A stretch of DNA of 64,000 nucleotides from Neorhizobium galegae bv. orientalis str. HAMBI 540 (GTDB lineage: Bacteria > Pseudomonadota > Alphaproteobacteria > Rhizobiales > Rhizobiaceae), in assembly GCF_000731315.1 (NCBI RefSeq), contig NZ_HG938353.1:1302001-1366000 (forward strand), given 5' to 3'. Below the pieces are notes generated by a model. It was not told the origin of the DNA. It was given only the letters and a program-made list of their open reading frames with translations, and ran no database searches. Position numbers and translations under genes: made by a program. Positions 14,604-22,259 of this stretch are shown in pieces; position 1 is the stretch's first letter, and each line of letters begins with the position of its first letter.

Positions 14604-16235
14604 ATGCAAGAAGACAGCTCCTTTCTTCACAAGGAGCCATGCCCGAAGTGCGGCTCCCGAGACAACCTCGGGCGCTACTCGGACGGCCACGGCCATTGCT
14701 TTGGCTGCGGCTACCACGAGCCCGGCGATGGCTCCCCACCCATCCAAACCAAACCCAAAGGCACCACAATGTTTGACCCCATCCAGGGCGAGTACCGCGC
14801 TTTGCCCAAGCGTGGGCTGACAGAAGAGACGTGCCGGAAGTTCGGCTATCTGGTCGGCCAGAATAAGAATGGCAAGACCGTTCAGGCCGCACCCTATTAC
14901 GATGAGGACGGCAACCTCGTGGGCCAGAAGACCCGCGATGCCGACAAAAACTTTTCCTTCATCGGTTCCTCCCGTGATGCCCAGCTCTTTGGGCAACACC
15001 TATGGCCGTCCGGTGGTCGCCGCGTGGTGATCACGGAAGGCGAGATCGATGCCATGTCGGTCTCCCAGGTCCAGGGCAACAAGTGGCCGGTGGTCTCCAT
15101 CCCGAACGGTGCCCAGGGCGCAAAGAAGTCCCTGGCCAAGAACCTGGAATGGCTCAACAGCTTTGAGGAAGTCGTCCTCATGTTCGACCAGGACGAGCCG
15201 GGGAGGGAAGCAACCCGAGCCTGCCTCGATCTTTTCCCCTCGGGCAAGGTCAAGATTGCCGAGCTTCCCCGCAAGGATGCCAATGAGATGCTTCTGGCAG
15301 GTGAGGGCGACAAGATCGTTCAAGCCATCTGGAACGCCAAGACGCACCGGCCGGACGGCATCGTCACCCTCGGGGACATCAAGGAAAAGCTCCTCAAGCC
15401 AATCGAGTGGGGCCTTCCCTGGTGGCTCGGGTCTCTCACCCAGCTCACCTACGGTCGCCGCTATGGCGAGCTGTATGCCCTGGGCGCTGGCACCGGGATT
15501 GGCAAGACCGACTTCCTCACCCAGCAGATCGTCTTCGACATCACCGAGCTTAACCAGCCGGTGGGCCTGTTCTTCCTGGAGCAGCAGCCCGAAGAGACCG
15601 GACGCCGGGTAGCTGGAAAGCTTGCCGGTCGTCGCTTCCATGTCCCTGATTCGGGATGGACGAATGACGAACTGACCCAGGCCGTGGACCAGCTCGAAGC
15701 TGGCGGCAAGCTCTTCCTCTACGACAGCTTCGGGGCGACCGACTGGGAAGTCATCCGGGAAACCATGCGCTTCCTCAACAAGTCTGAGGGCGTCCGCATC
15801 TTCTACCTCGACCACCTCACGGCGCTTGCCGCTGCGGAGGAGGACGAGCGGAAGGCGCTTGAGGTCATCATGTCTGAGATCGGCGGTCTCGTGAAAGAGC
15901 TGGACTGCATGATCATCCTCATCAGCCACCTAGCAACCCCTGAGGGCAAGCCCCACGAGGAAGGTGGCCGGGTCATGATCAGGCACTTCAAAGGTTCCCG
16001 GAGCATCGGCTTCTGGTGCCATTACATGTTCGGCCTGGAGCGCGACCAGCAGCATGAGAACGAGGAGATGAGGTCCATCACCACGTTCCGCGTCCTCAAG
16101 GACAGATACACCGGCCAAGCTACCGGCCAAGTCATCTACCTGGGGTACGAGAAAGACACCGGCAGGCTCTTCGAGACCGAGCTTCCGGACGAGAAAACGT
16201 TCCAAGACGAGACGTGCGGGGATATTCCTTTCTAG
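14604..16235 (+). CDS. DNA primase-helicase, T7 gp4 type
   Basis: Hexameric 5'-3' helicase fused to primase at the replication fork. The 543 residues compare with 566 in T7. The N-terminal zinc finger CPKCGSRDNLGRY...HCFGCG is followed by a TOPRIM core (VITEGEIDAMSVSQ, MFDQDEPGREA). The helicase has Walker A GAGTGIGKTDFLTQ, the LFFLEQQPEETG segment and the IFYLDHLTAL and IILISHLATP strands. An internal ATG at 14769 (MFDPIQGEYRALPKRGL) could yield a finger-less short form as in T7 gp4B. Confidence 0.96.
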   Translation: MQEDSSFLHKEPCPKCGSRDNLGRYSDGHGHCFGCGYHEPGDGSPPIQTKPKGTTMFDPIQGEYRALPKRGLTEETCRKFGYLVGQNKNGKTVQAAPYYDEDGNLVGQKTRDADKNFSFIGSSRDAQLFGQHLWPSGGRRVVITEGEIDAMSVSQVQGNKWPVVSIPNGAQGAKKSLAKNLEWLNSFEEVVLMFDQDEPGREATRACLDLFPSGKVKIAELPRKDANEMLLAGEGDKIVQAIWNAKTHRPDGIVTLGDIKEKLLKPIEWGLPWWLGSLTQLTYGRRYGELYALGAGTGIGKTDFLTQQIVFDITELNQPVGLFFLEQQPEETGRRVAGKLAGRRFHVPDSGWTNDELTQAVDQLEAGGKLFLYDSFGATDWEVIRETMRFLNKSEGVRIFYLDHLTALAAAEEDERKALEVIMSEIGGLVKELDCMIILISHLATPEGKPHEEGGRVMIRHFKGSRSIGFWCHYMFGLERDQQHENEEMRSITTFRVLKDRYTGQATGQVIYLGYEKDTGRLFETELPDEKTFQDETCGDIPF

Positions 16236-16275
16236 GAATGTTATCCTTATCTACCCCCAGTCATCCACAGCATAG

Positions 16276-16320
16276 GAACATTGTCCTATTTCCCTCTTGC
16301 CGGGGAGCAGGGCAATGTTC
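16276..16320 (+). other. Long-armed inverted repeat between helicase and coiled-coil gene
   Basis: GAACATTG (16276-16283) pairs with CAATGTTC (16313-16320). The interior CCCTCTTGCCGGGGAGCAGGG can form a second hairpin. No T-run follows. An operator-like TCATCCAC...GCATAG lies just upstream. It could be an RNA-processing site or a weak terminator. Confidence 0.4.
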
Positions 16321-16357
16321 TACCTTTGTTCTCATATCCACAACCGGAAGCTATCCC

Positions 16358-17107
16358 ATGAACCAGCACGTAAAGATGGCCATCAACTCGCTGCACATGA
16401 CCGCGCAGCACGTTGCCACCCTGGAAGGTAACAACCAGCTCCTCATTGAGGGAGCAGCGAAGCAGGCTGCGACTATTCGGACGCTCAGTGAGCGCAACTC
16501 CACATTGGAAGCCGAGGTCACCCTGGAGCGATACAATGTCGAGTTCCTCAAGAACCAAGGCCGCAAGACCCGGCTCGTTAAGCGGGCACTCCAGAAGAAG
16601 ATCAGCGATCTCAAGTCCTACCTGGGCCAAGCCTTGGACCGAGCGGAGCGGGCGGAAGCCGCCAATGAAATTCTCCGGACGCAGATGAGCAAGATGATCG
16701 CTCAGCAAACGGAGCTGATGGCGAAGAACGACAAGCTCGAAGCATCCATCGACCGAATGATGGATGGCCAGCCGCTCCCATTCCAGATCATCACCGAGCC
16801 CGCGCCGTTCCGTGTGGTCGTCCACGCAGGAAAGAACCACACCTACCGGATGGATCAAGTGGAAGTTCGCCAGCTCGGCATGTCTCTCCGCATTGCTCCC
16901 GAGCATCGCCGTGATCTCCTCGCTCATGCCGAAATGGCGAAGGATGCCGCAAGGCAGGTGGCTCACAAGATGGAACTGGCAATCCTGGAAGCCCTCCGTG
17001 GCGAACAGGTAACCCACGATGACATCTCCAAAGCCCGCCTCAACCGACTGACCAACTACCAGCGCCAGCAGCAGAGCGACCGCTCGTTCGACGTCTACGG
17101 CTTCTAA
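16358..17107 (+). CDS. Coiled-coil phage protein, 249 aa, unknown
   Basis: MNQHVKMAINSLHMTAQHVA opens a long heptad-rich region (about residues 25-145: TIRTLSERNSTLEAEVTLER, LDRAERAEAANEILRTQMSK). A more globular C-terminal part ends DRSFDVYGF. The frame extends upstream through the intergenic hairpin, but the first sensible ATG is 16358. It lies between helicase and nucleotidyltransferase in the replication block. Function unknown. Confidence 0.72.
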   Translation: MNQHVKMAINSLHMTAQHVATLEGNNQLLIEGAAKQAATIRTLSERNSTLEAEVTLERYNVEFLKNQGRKTRLVKRALQKKISDLKSYLGQALDRAERAEAANEILRTQMSKMIAQQTELMAKNDKLEASIDRMMDGQPLPFQIITEPAPFRVVVHAGKNHTYRMDQVEVRQLGMSLRIAPEHRRDLLAHAEMAKDAARQVAHKMELAILEALRGEQVTHDDISKARLNRLTNYQRQQQSDRSFDVYGF

Positions 17108-17116
17108 GGAAACCCC

Positions 17117-17719
17117 ATGAACAACCTGCACAATATCTTCCCCGCCTCGGGGCCGCTTCCGGCTGACTGGAGGAAAGTCCTTGACGAGATCGGGCAAGCC
17201 ACCAGCACGAACCCGGTTCTCTCCGGTGGGGCGCTTAGGGACCACTTCCTTGGAGCCCCAGTGAAAGACCTGGATATCTTCATCCCGTGGTCGATGGACG
17301 CCCTCAACTCCCTCAACGAATACCTGGAGGGCAGGGGCTATGCCCGTGTCCAGAACATCCCGCCGTCCTGCGAAGGTCTTGGTGAGGTGGTCGCCGTGGT
17401 CGGCTACTCGAAGTTCGGGGAGATCGACCTCAACGTGATCTTCCTGGACAACGCGGTCGATCTCTCGCCGCTCGGTGTCGCCCAGCGGAATGACTTCGGC
17501 ATCTGCCAGATCGCCGCGTGGATCAATGAGTTCGGCGGCTGGTCCTTCGACTACACCACCGCGTTCCTCACGGACGCCTTGGGCAACTCCTTCACCCTGC
17601 TTCGCCAGGGCGATGAGGCCCGTAGCCTGCGCCGCTTCGAGCGGCTCAAGGAAAAGTACCCCGACCACAAGCTGGTCACTCCCCACATTACCCCCACGAC
17701 GAACCTCCTTCCGATCTAA
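17117..17719 (+). CDS. Nucleotidyltransferase-fold (pol beta superfamily) protein
   Basis: VLSGGALRDHFLGAPVKDLDIFI is the GG...D-x-D signature of nucleotidyltransferases. A third acidic position may lie in FGEIDLNVIFLD. At 200 residues it lacks the tRNA-binding domain of CCA-adding enzymes, so it is not an obvious tRNA enzyme even though the phage carries a tRNA (with CCA already encoded). Similar proteins occur in SP6-like phages. It ends on a terminator hairpin that overlaps its stop codon. The substrate is unknown. Confidence 0.78.
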   Translation: MNNLHNIFPASGPLPADWRKVLDEIGQATSTNPVLSGGALRDHFLGAPVKDLDIFIPWSMDALNSLNEYLEGRGYARVQNIPPSCEGLGEVVAVVGYSKFGEIDLNVIFLDNAVDLSPLGVAQRNDFGICQIAAWINEFGGWSFDYTTAFLTDALGNSFTLLRQGDEARSLRRFERLKEKYPDHKLVTPHITPTTNLLPI

Positions 17720-17735
17720 TCGAAGGGGGTTTTTT
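17704..17735 (+). terminator. Terminator overlapping nucleotidyltransferase stop codon
   Basis: CCTCCTTC (17704-17711) pairs with GAAGGGGG (17722-17729, one G-T pair), followed by six Ts. The TAA stop lies in the loop. Confidence 0.72.
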
Positions 17736-17773
17736 CTTGCTCGTGGGTGTCACTCCCGCGAGAGGACATCCCC

Positions 17774-19825
17774 TTGGAAACCCCAAGCTTTATCTGGCGT
17801 AACCCTGATGGTTCGCCGCTGACGATCAAAGGCTCCCGTTACAACTTCGACATTGAGAGCAACGGGCTGCTTGAAACCATGGACCGCATCCATTCGGTCT
17901 GCATGGAAGACCTCGAAACCGGGGTCATGTATTCCGCCCATGATCACGCCGACACCTGGAAAAACCCGAACGAAGCAGCGGGTATTGTGATCACCATCAC
18001 CATTGAGCAGGCCGTGCGCTTGCTCATGGAGGCCGGGGAACTCGTCGGCCACAACATCATCAAGTTCGACATCCCGGCAATCCAGAAGGTTTACCCGTGG
18101 TTCAAGCCTAAGGGCATCATCACGGACACCCTCGTTCTGTCCCGTCTCATCTTCTCCAATCTCGGGGACTGGGACGCGAAGCAATCCCGCAAGGGGAAGT
18201 TTCCAGGCAAGCTCATTGGCTCCCACGGCCTTGAAGCCTGGGGCCTCCGCCTCGGGGAATGGAAGGGCGACTACTCGAAGATGATGGAGGAACAGGGGCT
18301 CGACCCCTGGGCCAACTGGTCGCCCGAGATGCAGACCTATTGCGAGCAGGACATCGCGGTCACCCGTGAACTGCTCAAGCGTATCGATGCAAAGCAGTAT
18401 GCCCCTCAGTCCATCGAGCTGGAGCATGCCTTCGCCACTGTCATCGCTATGCAGGAGCGGTACGGCTTCGGCTTCAATGAAGAAGAAGCAGCCAAGCTCT
18501 ATGCCACACTAATCGCCAAGCGCCAGGAAATCGCAGAGAAGCTCAAGGCTTCCTTCCCGCCTGTCCTGGTGCGGACCCCGTTCGTCCCCAAGGCGAACAA
18601 TAAGAAGATGGGGTACGTCAAAGGCGTCCCGACCTTCAAAGAGAAACTCGTAGAGTTCAACCCCTCCAGCCGCCAGATGATCGCCCAGCGATTGAAGGAG
18701 TTCGGCTGGGAGCCTGAGGAGTTCACCCCTAATGGTCAGCCAAAGGTCGATGAGACGATTCTCTCTAAGCTGCCTTGGCCTGAGGCTAAGGTTCTCGCTC
18801 ACCATTTCCTCATCGAGAAACGCATCGGCCAGCTTGCCGAGGGTGATCAAGCGTGGCTTCGCCTTGTGCGCAAGGGCCGCATCCATGGTGGCGTAAATAC
18901 GAACGGTGCCGTTACCGGGCGCTGCACCCATTCCCGCCCTAATGTCGCCCAGGTGCCCTCAGTGGGTGCCCCCTACGGTGAGGACTGCCGAGCCCTGTTC
19001 GGTGTCGGTAAAGGGCGCAAGCTCGTTGGTGCCGACCTCTCGGGCCTTGAGCTGCGATGCCTTGCCCACTTCATGGCTCGATACGATGACGGCGAATATG
19101 GCCGAATGCTCCTCGAAGGAGACATCCACTGGGTCAATGTCCTCGCCCTTGGCTTCGTCCCTGCCGGGACTGAGCGAGATGAAGATCGGTTCCCAATCCA
19201 CAAGCTCTTCCGTGGTGGGGCCAAGACGTTCATCTACGGCTTCCTTTACGGTGCCGGTGATGCGAAGGCCGGGTCTATTGTGGCAGACATCGCAATGCGC
19301 GAGGTCCGCGACGGACTAGGCTGCTCGGTCTACAAGAAGTATTTCCCAGCCAAGAACGAGCTGGGGTATAACCCAAGCCCAACTGAGGAAGACCTCAAGC
19401 GGGTAGGGAAGCGCCTCAAGAAGAGCTTCCTGGACAAGACCCCGGCTATCGCGAAGCTTCGTGAGGCCGTCTCTAAGGCCGCTGAGCGCGGCTACCTCAT
19501 CGGCCTGGATGGACGCAAGCTTCACATCCGGTCGGCACATGCTGCCCTCAACACCCTCCTGCAATCCGCAGGTGCCCTCATCGCCAAGCAGGCGACCGTC
19601 TTCGCGTATCTGGAGCTATCCAGGCGCGGATATGTATTCGGCCGTGACTATGCCTTCGTGGCGCATGTCCACGACGAAATGCAGGTCGATGCCCGCGAAG
19701 CAATCGCAACCGAAGTCGGTGAAGTCCTCGTCCAGGCGATGAGGGATTGCACCGCTCACTTCAAGTTCCGCTGCCCAATCGACGGAGAGTTCAAAATTGG
19801 CAACAACTGGAAAGAAACTCACTGA
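17774..19825 (+). CDS. Family A DNA polymerase, T7 gp5 type
   Basis: Replicative polymerase with 3'-5' exonuclease. The exonuclease domain opens with YNFDIESNGLLETM (D-x-E) and continues LVGHNIIKFDIPAI and TDTLVLSRLIFSNL. The polymerase has motif A LVGADLSGLELRCLAHFM, motif B FRGGAKTFIYGFLYGAGDA and motif C AHVHDEMQVDA. About 683 residues compare with 704 in T7. The start is uncertain: a GTG at 17747 has no ribosome-binding site, whereas a TTG at 17774 follows GAGAGGA at good spacing, so 17774 was chosen. Confidence 0.96.
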   Translation: METPSFIWRNPDGSPLTIKGSRYNFDIESNGLLETMDRIHSVCMEDLETGVMYSAHDHADTWKNPNEAAGIVITITIEQAVRLLMEAGELVGHNIIKFDIPAIQKVYPWFKPKGIITDTLVLSRLIFSNLGDWDAKQSRKGKFPGKLIGSHGLEAWGLRLGEWKGDYSKMMEEQGLDPWANWSPEMQTYCEQDIAVTRELLKRIDAKQYAPQSIELEHAFATVIAMQERYGFGFNEEEAAKLYATLIAKRQEIAEKLKASFPPVLVRTPFVPKANNKKMGYVKGVPTFKEKLVEFNPSSRQMIAQRLKEFGWEPEEFTPNGQPKVDETILSKLPWPEAKVLAHHFLIEKRIGQLAEGDQAWLRLVRKGRIHGGVNTNGAVTGRCTHSRPNVAQVPSVGAPYGEDCRALFGVGKGRKLVGADLSGLELRCLAHFMARYDDGEYGRMLLEGDIHWVNVLALGFVPAGTERDEDRFPIHKLFRGGAKTFIYGFLYGAGDAKAGSIVADIAMREVRDGLGCSVYKKYFPAKNELGYNPSPTEEDLKRVGKRLKKSFLDKTPAIAKLREAVSKAAERGYLIGLDGRKLHIRSAHAALNTLLQSAGALIAKQATVFAYLELSRRGYVFGRDYAFVAHVHDEMQVDAREAIATEVGEVLVQAMRDCTAHFKFRCPIDGEFKIGNNWKETH

Positions 19826-20018
19826 CGTTCTCAGCCGCGCTTGGCACGGTCCCTTCAAGACCAAGAGCGATTTCGCCCGAGAACACGCCGACCTCATCGG
19901 CATGGCCGCATCTGACGGCTTCATCACCACCCGCATCGCCACCGGTCTCTACGGCCGGGAGTGGCGCATCACCGCCGCTGGCATCCAACACCTCCACACC
20001 TTGCGAGGTGAAGCCTGA
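19797..20018 (+). CDS. Small phage protein, 73 aa, TTG start, unknown
   Basis: Overlaps the last 29 bases of the polymerase gene. The TTG at 19797 follows GGAGAG. The product (ATTGKKLTDVLSRAWHGPF, later ATGLYGREWRITAAGIQHLH) looks like a small winged-helix domain. Its stop overlaps the ATG of the next gene by one base. Function unknown. Confidence 0.65.
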   Translation: MATTGKKLTDVLSRAWHGPFKTKSDFAREHADLIGMAASDGFITTRIATGLYGREWRITAAGIQHLHTLRGEA

Positions 20019-20422
20019 TGTTTGACCGCAGTTACCGGGGAGGGGACCATTACTCCTCCTCGACCCACATAAAACAACAGCCGCATGACGCCGCTGATGC
20101 TGCTCGGCTCTACGGCGAGGTCGAAGCCAAGGCCGAAGCCAAGGTAAAACGGGTCGTCCACGAGCAGCTCGACAGCATCAAGGCTGAGTTCGTCAAGCTC
20201 CATGCCGAACGTTCGGTTCTGCATTTCAAGGATAATTTCTTGGTCCTCTTCAAGGTCAACGGCAAGGGCATGGAAGCCCGCGTCGAGGTTGAAGAGATGG
20301 AAAAGGTCAGGGGCGAGCGCGGCGAGATCGTCGTTTACCGAAAGATCGCTGAGGGCATTACCGAAGAAATCCTTCGTCAACTCGTGCCTCACCTCTACTC
20401 CCTCGGGAGGGGCATGCGATGA
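20018..20422 (+). CDS. Phage protein, 134 aa, unknown
   Basis: MFDRSYRGGDHYSSSTHIKQ, then a charged helix (LYGEVEAKAEAKVKRVVHEQ) and a beta-rich half (DNFLVLFKVNGKGMEARVEV). It overlaps the previous stop by one base and the exonuclease start by four (ATGA). The position between polymerase and exonuclease matches the small 5.x genes of T7. No function can be assigned. Confidence 0.72.
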   Translation: MFDRSYRGGDHYSSSTHIKQQPHDAADAARLYGEVEAKAEAKVKRVVHEQLDSIKAEFVKLHAERSVLHFKDNFLVLFKVNGKGMEARVEVEEMEKVRGERGEIVVYRKIAEGITEEILRQLVPHLYSLGRGMR

Positions 20423-21252
20423 GCCGCACCCTACTGATTGACGCGGACGTGGTGGCCTATAACGCTGCCGCGTCCAAGGAGGTCGCCACCCACTGGGGTG
20501 ACGGCTACTGGACTTGGCACTGTGACGAGGAGGCCGTGAAAGCAGCCGTCCTCGAAATGCTCGATCGCTACATGGATGAGCTGAACGGCACCGCCATGAA
20601 GCTCTGCCTGACCGACAGCGAGGGTAACTTCCGGTTCGGTGTCCTGCCTTCCTACAAGGGCAACCGCAAGAACGTGAAGAAGCCCCTGGTCCTCAAGACC
20701 ATCAAGCAGTGGCTCATTGACGAACATGATGCCTATTTCCGTCCTGGCCTCGAAGGTGACGACTGCATGGGCATCTTGGCGACCGCCCCGGTCATCAAGG
20801 GTGAGAAGGTCATCGTATCCATCGACAAGGATATGAAGACAATTCCAGGCTTGTTCGTCCATCGCCTTGATGACGGCATCATGGAAATCTCCCAGGCCGA
20901 GGCCGACTGGTGGCATCTCTTCCAGACGCTCACGGGGGACACCACGGATGGCTACTCCGGGTGCCCTGGGGTCGGCCCGGTGGAAGCCAAGCGCATCCTT
21001 GATGAGGGCCTGCTCTTCATCCCCTACGAACACATGCTCACCCGTGGCGCTCGTAAGGGCCAGATCGAAACCCGTTGGGATGAAAGCATCACCGCCGACC
21101 CGTGGGCCTCGGTTGTGTCAGCCTTCAATCGAGCCGGTCTCACCGAAGCTGATGCCCTCCAGCAGGCCCGCGTTGCCCGCATCCTCCGCGCTTCCGACTA
21201 TGACTTCAAGAAGAAGGAACCAATCCTTTGGTCTCCAAAACCCCGAACCTGA
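20419..21252 (+). CDS. 5'-3' exonuclease, T7 gp6 type
   Basis: Removes RNA primers and degrades host DNA. The 277 residues compare with about 300 in T7 gp6. MSRTLLIDADVVAYNAAASK, FGVLPSYKGNRKN, PGLEGDDCMGILAT, VIVSIDKDMKTIPG and TGDTTDGYSGCPGVGPVEAK are the metal-binding and H3TH parts of the FEN-type fold. It is coupled to the upstream gene through ATGA. The next gene starts inside its 3' end. Confidence 0.92.
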   Translation: MSRTLLIDADVVAYNAAASKEVATHWGDGYWTWHCDEEAVKAAVLEMLDRYMDELNGTAMKLCLTDSEGNFRFGVLPSYKGNRKNVKKPLVLKTIKQWLIDEHDAYFRPGLEGDDCMGILATAPVIKGEKVIVSIDKDMKTIPGLFVHRLDDGIMEISQAEADWWHLFQTLTGDTTDGYSGCPGVGPVEAKRILDEGLLFIPYEHMLTRGARKGQIETRWDESITADPWASVVSAFNRAGLTEADALQQARVARILRASDYDFKKKEPILWSPKPRT

Positions 21253-21809
21253 TCGGGCTCTATTCGCCTGCATCCCGCATGGGGAAGTCCACCGCATCCC
21301 AGTTCCTTATCGAGGGGCTGGGATTCTCCCTGGTGAAGTTCGCCGGTCCCGTGAAAGCGGTCACTGCCGTGTTCCTCAAGGAGATGGGCGTCCCCGAAGA
21401 ACAACTCCCGGACTACCTGGAAGGCCACCTCAAGGAGACATCCCTGGCCGAGTACGGTTTCGACGCTCTCAGCTCTCGCCGCATCCAGCAGGTGATGGGC
21501 ACCGAGGCTGGCCGGAAGGCCCTCGACACAAACCTCTGGATTACCATTGCTGGCCGAAAGGTCCGCAAACTGATCGATGGGGGCAAGCGCGTGATCATTG
21601 ACGATATGCGCTTCCCGAACGAGTACGACCTCATCAAGGCGATGGGTGGTGAGACGTGGTGCGTTTACAACCCACGAGTAGAAATCTCGGTTTCCGATCA
21701 TCCCTCTGAGGGTTTGCTCTCCAATCACGCCTTCGACAAGGCGCTCATCAATGACGGGACCATCCCGGAGCTGGAGCAACAAGTATTGGAGGCGGTTACC
21801 CGCTTCTGA
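21228..21809 (+). CDS. Deoxynucleoside monophosphate kinase-like protein
   Basis: NLIGLYSPASRMGKSTASQF is a P-loop-like segment (MGKST), followed by ALDTNLWITIAGRKVRKLID, IIDDMRFPNEYDLI and a C-terminal Asp/His-rich tail. This layout is typical of phage dNMP kinases (adenylate-kinase fold), which feed dNTP synthesis. The TTG at 21228 follows AAGGAA and lies inside the exonuclease gene (25-base overlap). The first glycine of the classical P-loop is not conserved, so substrate and activity are inferred. Confidence 0.75.
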   Translation: MVSKTPNLIGLYSPASRMGKSTASQFLIEGLGFSLVKFAGPVKAVTAVFLKEMGVPEEQLPDYLEGHLKETSLAEYGFDALSSRRIQQVMGTEAGRKALDTNLWITIAGRKVRKLIDGGKRVIIDDMRFPNEYDLIKAMGGETWCVYNPRVEISVSDHPSEGLLSNHAFDKALINDGTIPELEQQVLEAVTRF

Positions 21810-21826
21810 TTACAGCCCACCATAGG
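21808..21826 (+). promoter_or_regulatory. Phage RNAP promoter, copy 6
   Basis: GATTACAGCCCACCATAGG, identical to copies 1 and 7. The initiating GGAGG also forms part of a purine-rich leader. It overlaps the stop codon of the dNMP kinase-like gene and opens the structural gene block. Confidence 0.82.
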
Positions 21827-21839
21827 AGGCTACTTTCCA

Positions 21840-22031
21840 ATGTCTCAATCCTTCCCACCCATTCCCGAAGTTCTGCTTACGGAATTGGAGAAAAACTTCC
21901 CGCCGTCCTACCCCGACCTAAAGCAATCCGAGCGAGAGCTTTGGGCGAAGGCCGGTGAAGGCAGGGTGGTCCAGTTCCTCCGCTTCCAGTTTGAGGAGCA
22001 GAACAAGGGACGCCTGAAAAGGTCACCCTAA
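21840..22031 (+). CDS. Small phage protein, 63 aa, unknown
   Basis: MSQSFPPIPEVLLTELEKNF, proline-rich start then a charged helix (DLKQSERELWAKAGEGRVVQ). It is first in the late operon, 14 bases after promoter copy 6. The next gene overlaps its stop by one base. Its position resembles T7 genes 6.5/6.7, but I cannot claim homology. Confidence 0.7.
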   Translation: MSQSFPPIPEVLLTELEKNFPPSYPDLKQSERELWAKAGEGRVVQFLRFQFEEQNKGRLKRSP

Positions 22032-22249
22032 TGTGCAAGACCCCCAAACCCCCGCAGTCTGAGCCAGCCGCGCCAGCTCCGGCCCCGCCTGCACCCTCGG
22101 CTGCTACGGCCCAGGGCGATGTCGTCCGCGAGGAAGACAACGACACCTCCGTCCAGAAGGCCCGCAAGAAGGGCCGCAACTCGCTCCGTATCAAGCTTGA
22201 TGCTGGAAACACGGGCGGCGCTACCGGGCTGAATATCCCGCAAGCCTAA
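22031..22249 (+). CDS. gp7.3-like virion/tail assembly protein
   Basis: A 72-residue protein with a Pro/Ala-rich N-terminus and a conserved C-terminal block, ARKKGRNSLRIKLDAGNTGG to GLNIPQA. This resembles the C-terminal KK-R-G-KSL...G-NI pattern of T7 gp7.3, and it sits directly before the portal gene, where gp7.3 is in T7. gp7.3 is a minor tail-associated protein. The match rests on the short tail motif and position. Confidence 0.65.
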   Translation: MCKTPKPPQSEPAAPAPAPPAPSAATAQGDVVREEDNDTSVQKARKKGRNSLRIKLDAGNTGGATGLNIPQA

Positions 22250-22259
22250 GGAACCCAAC

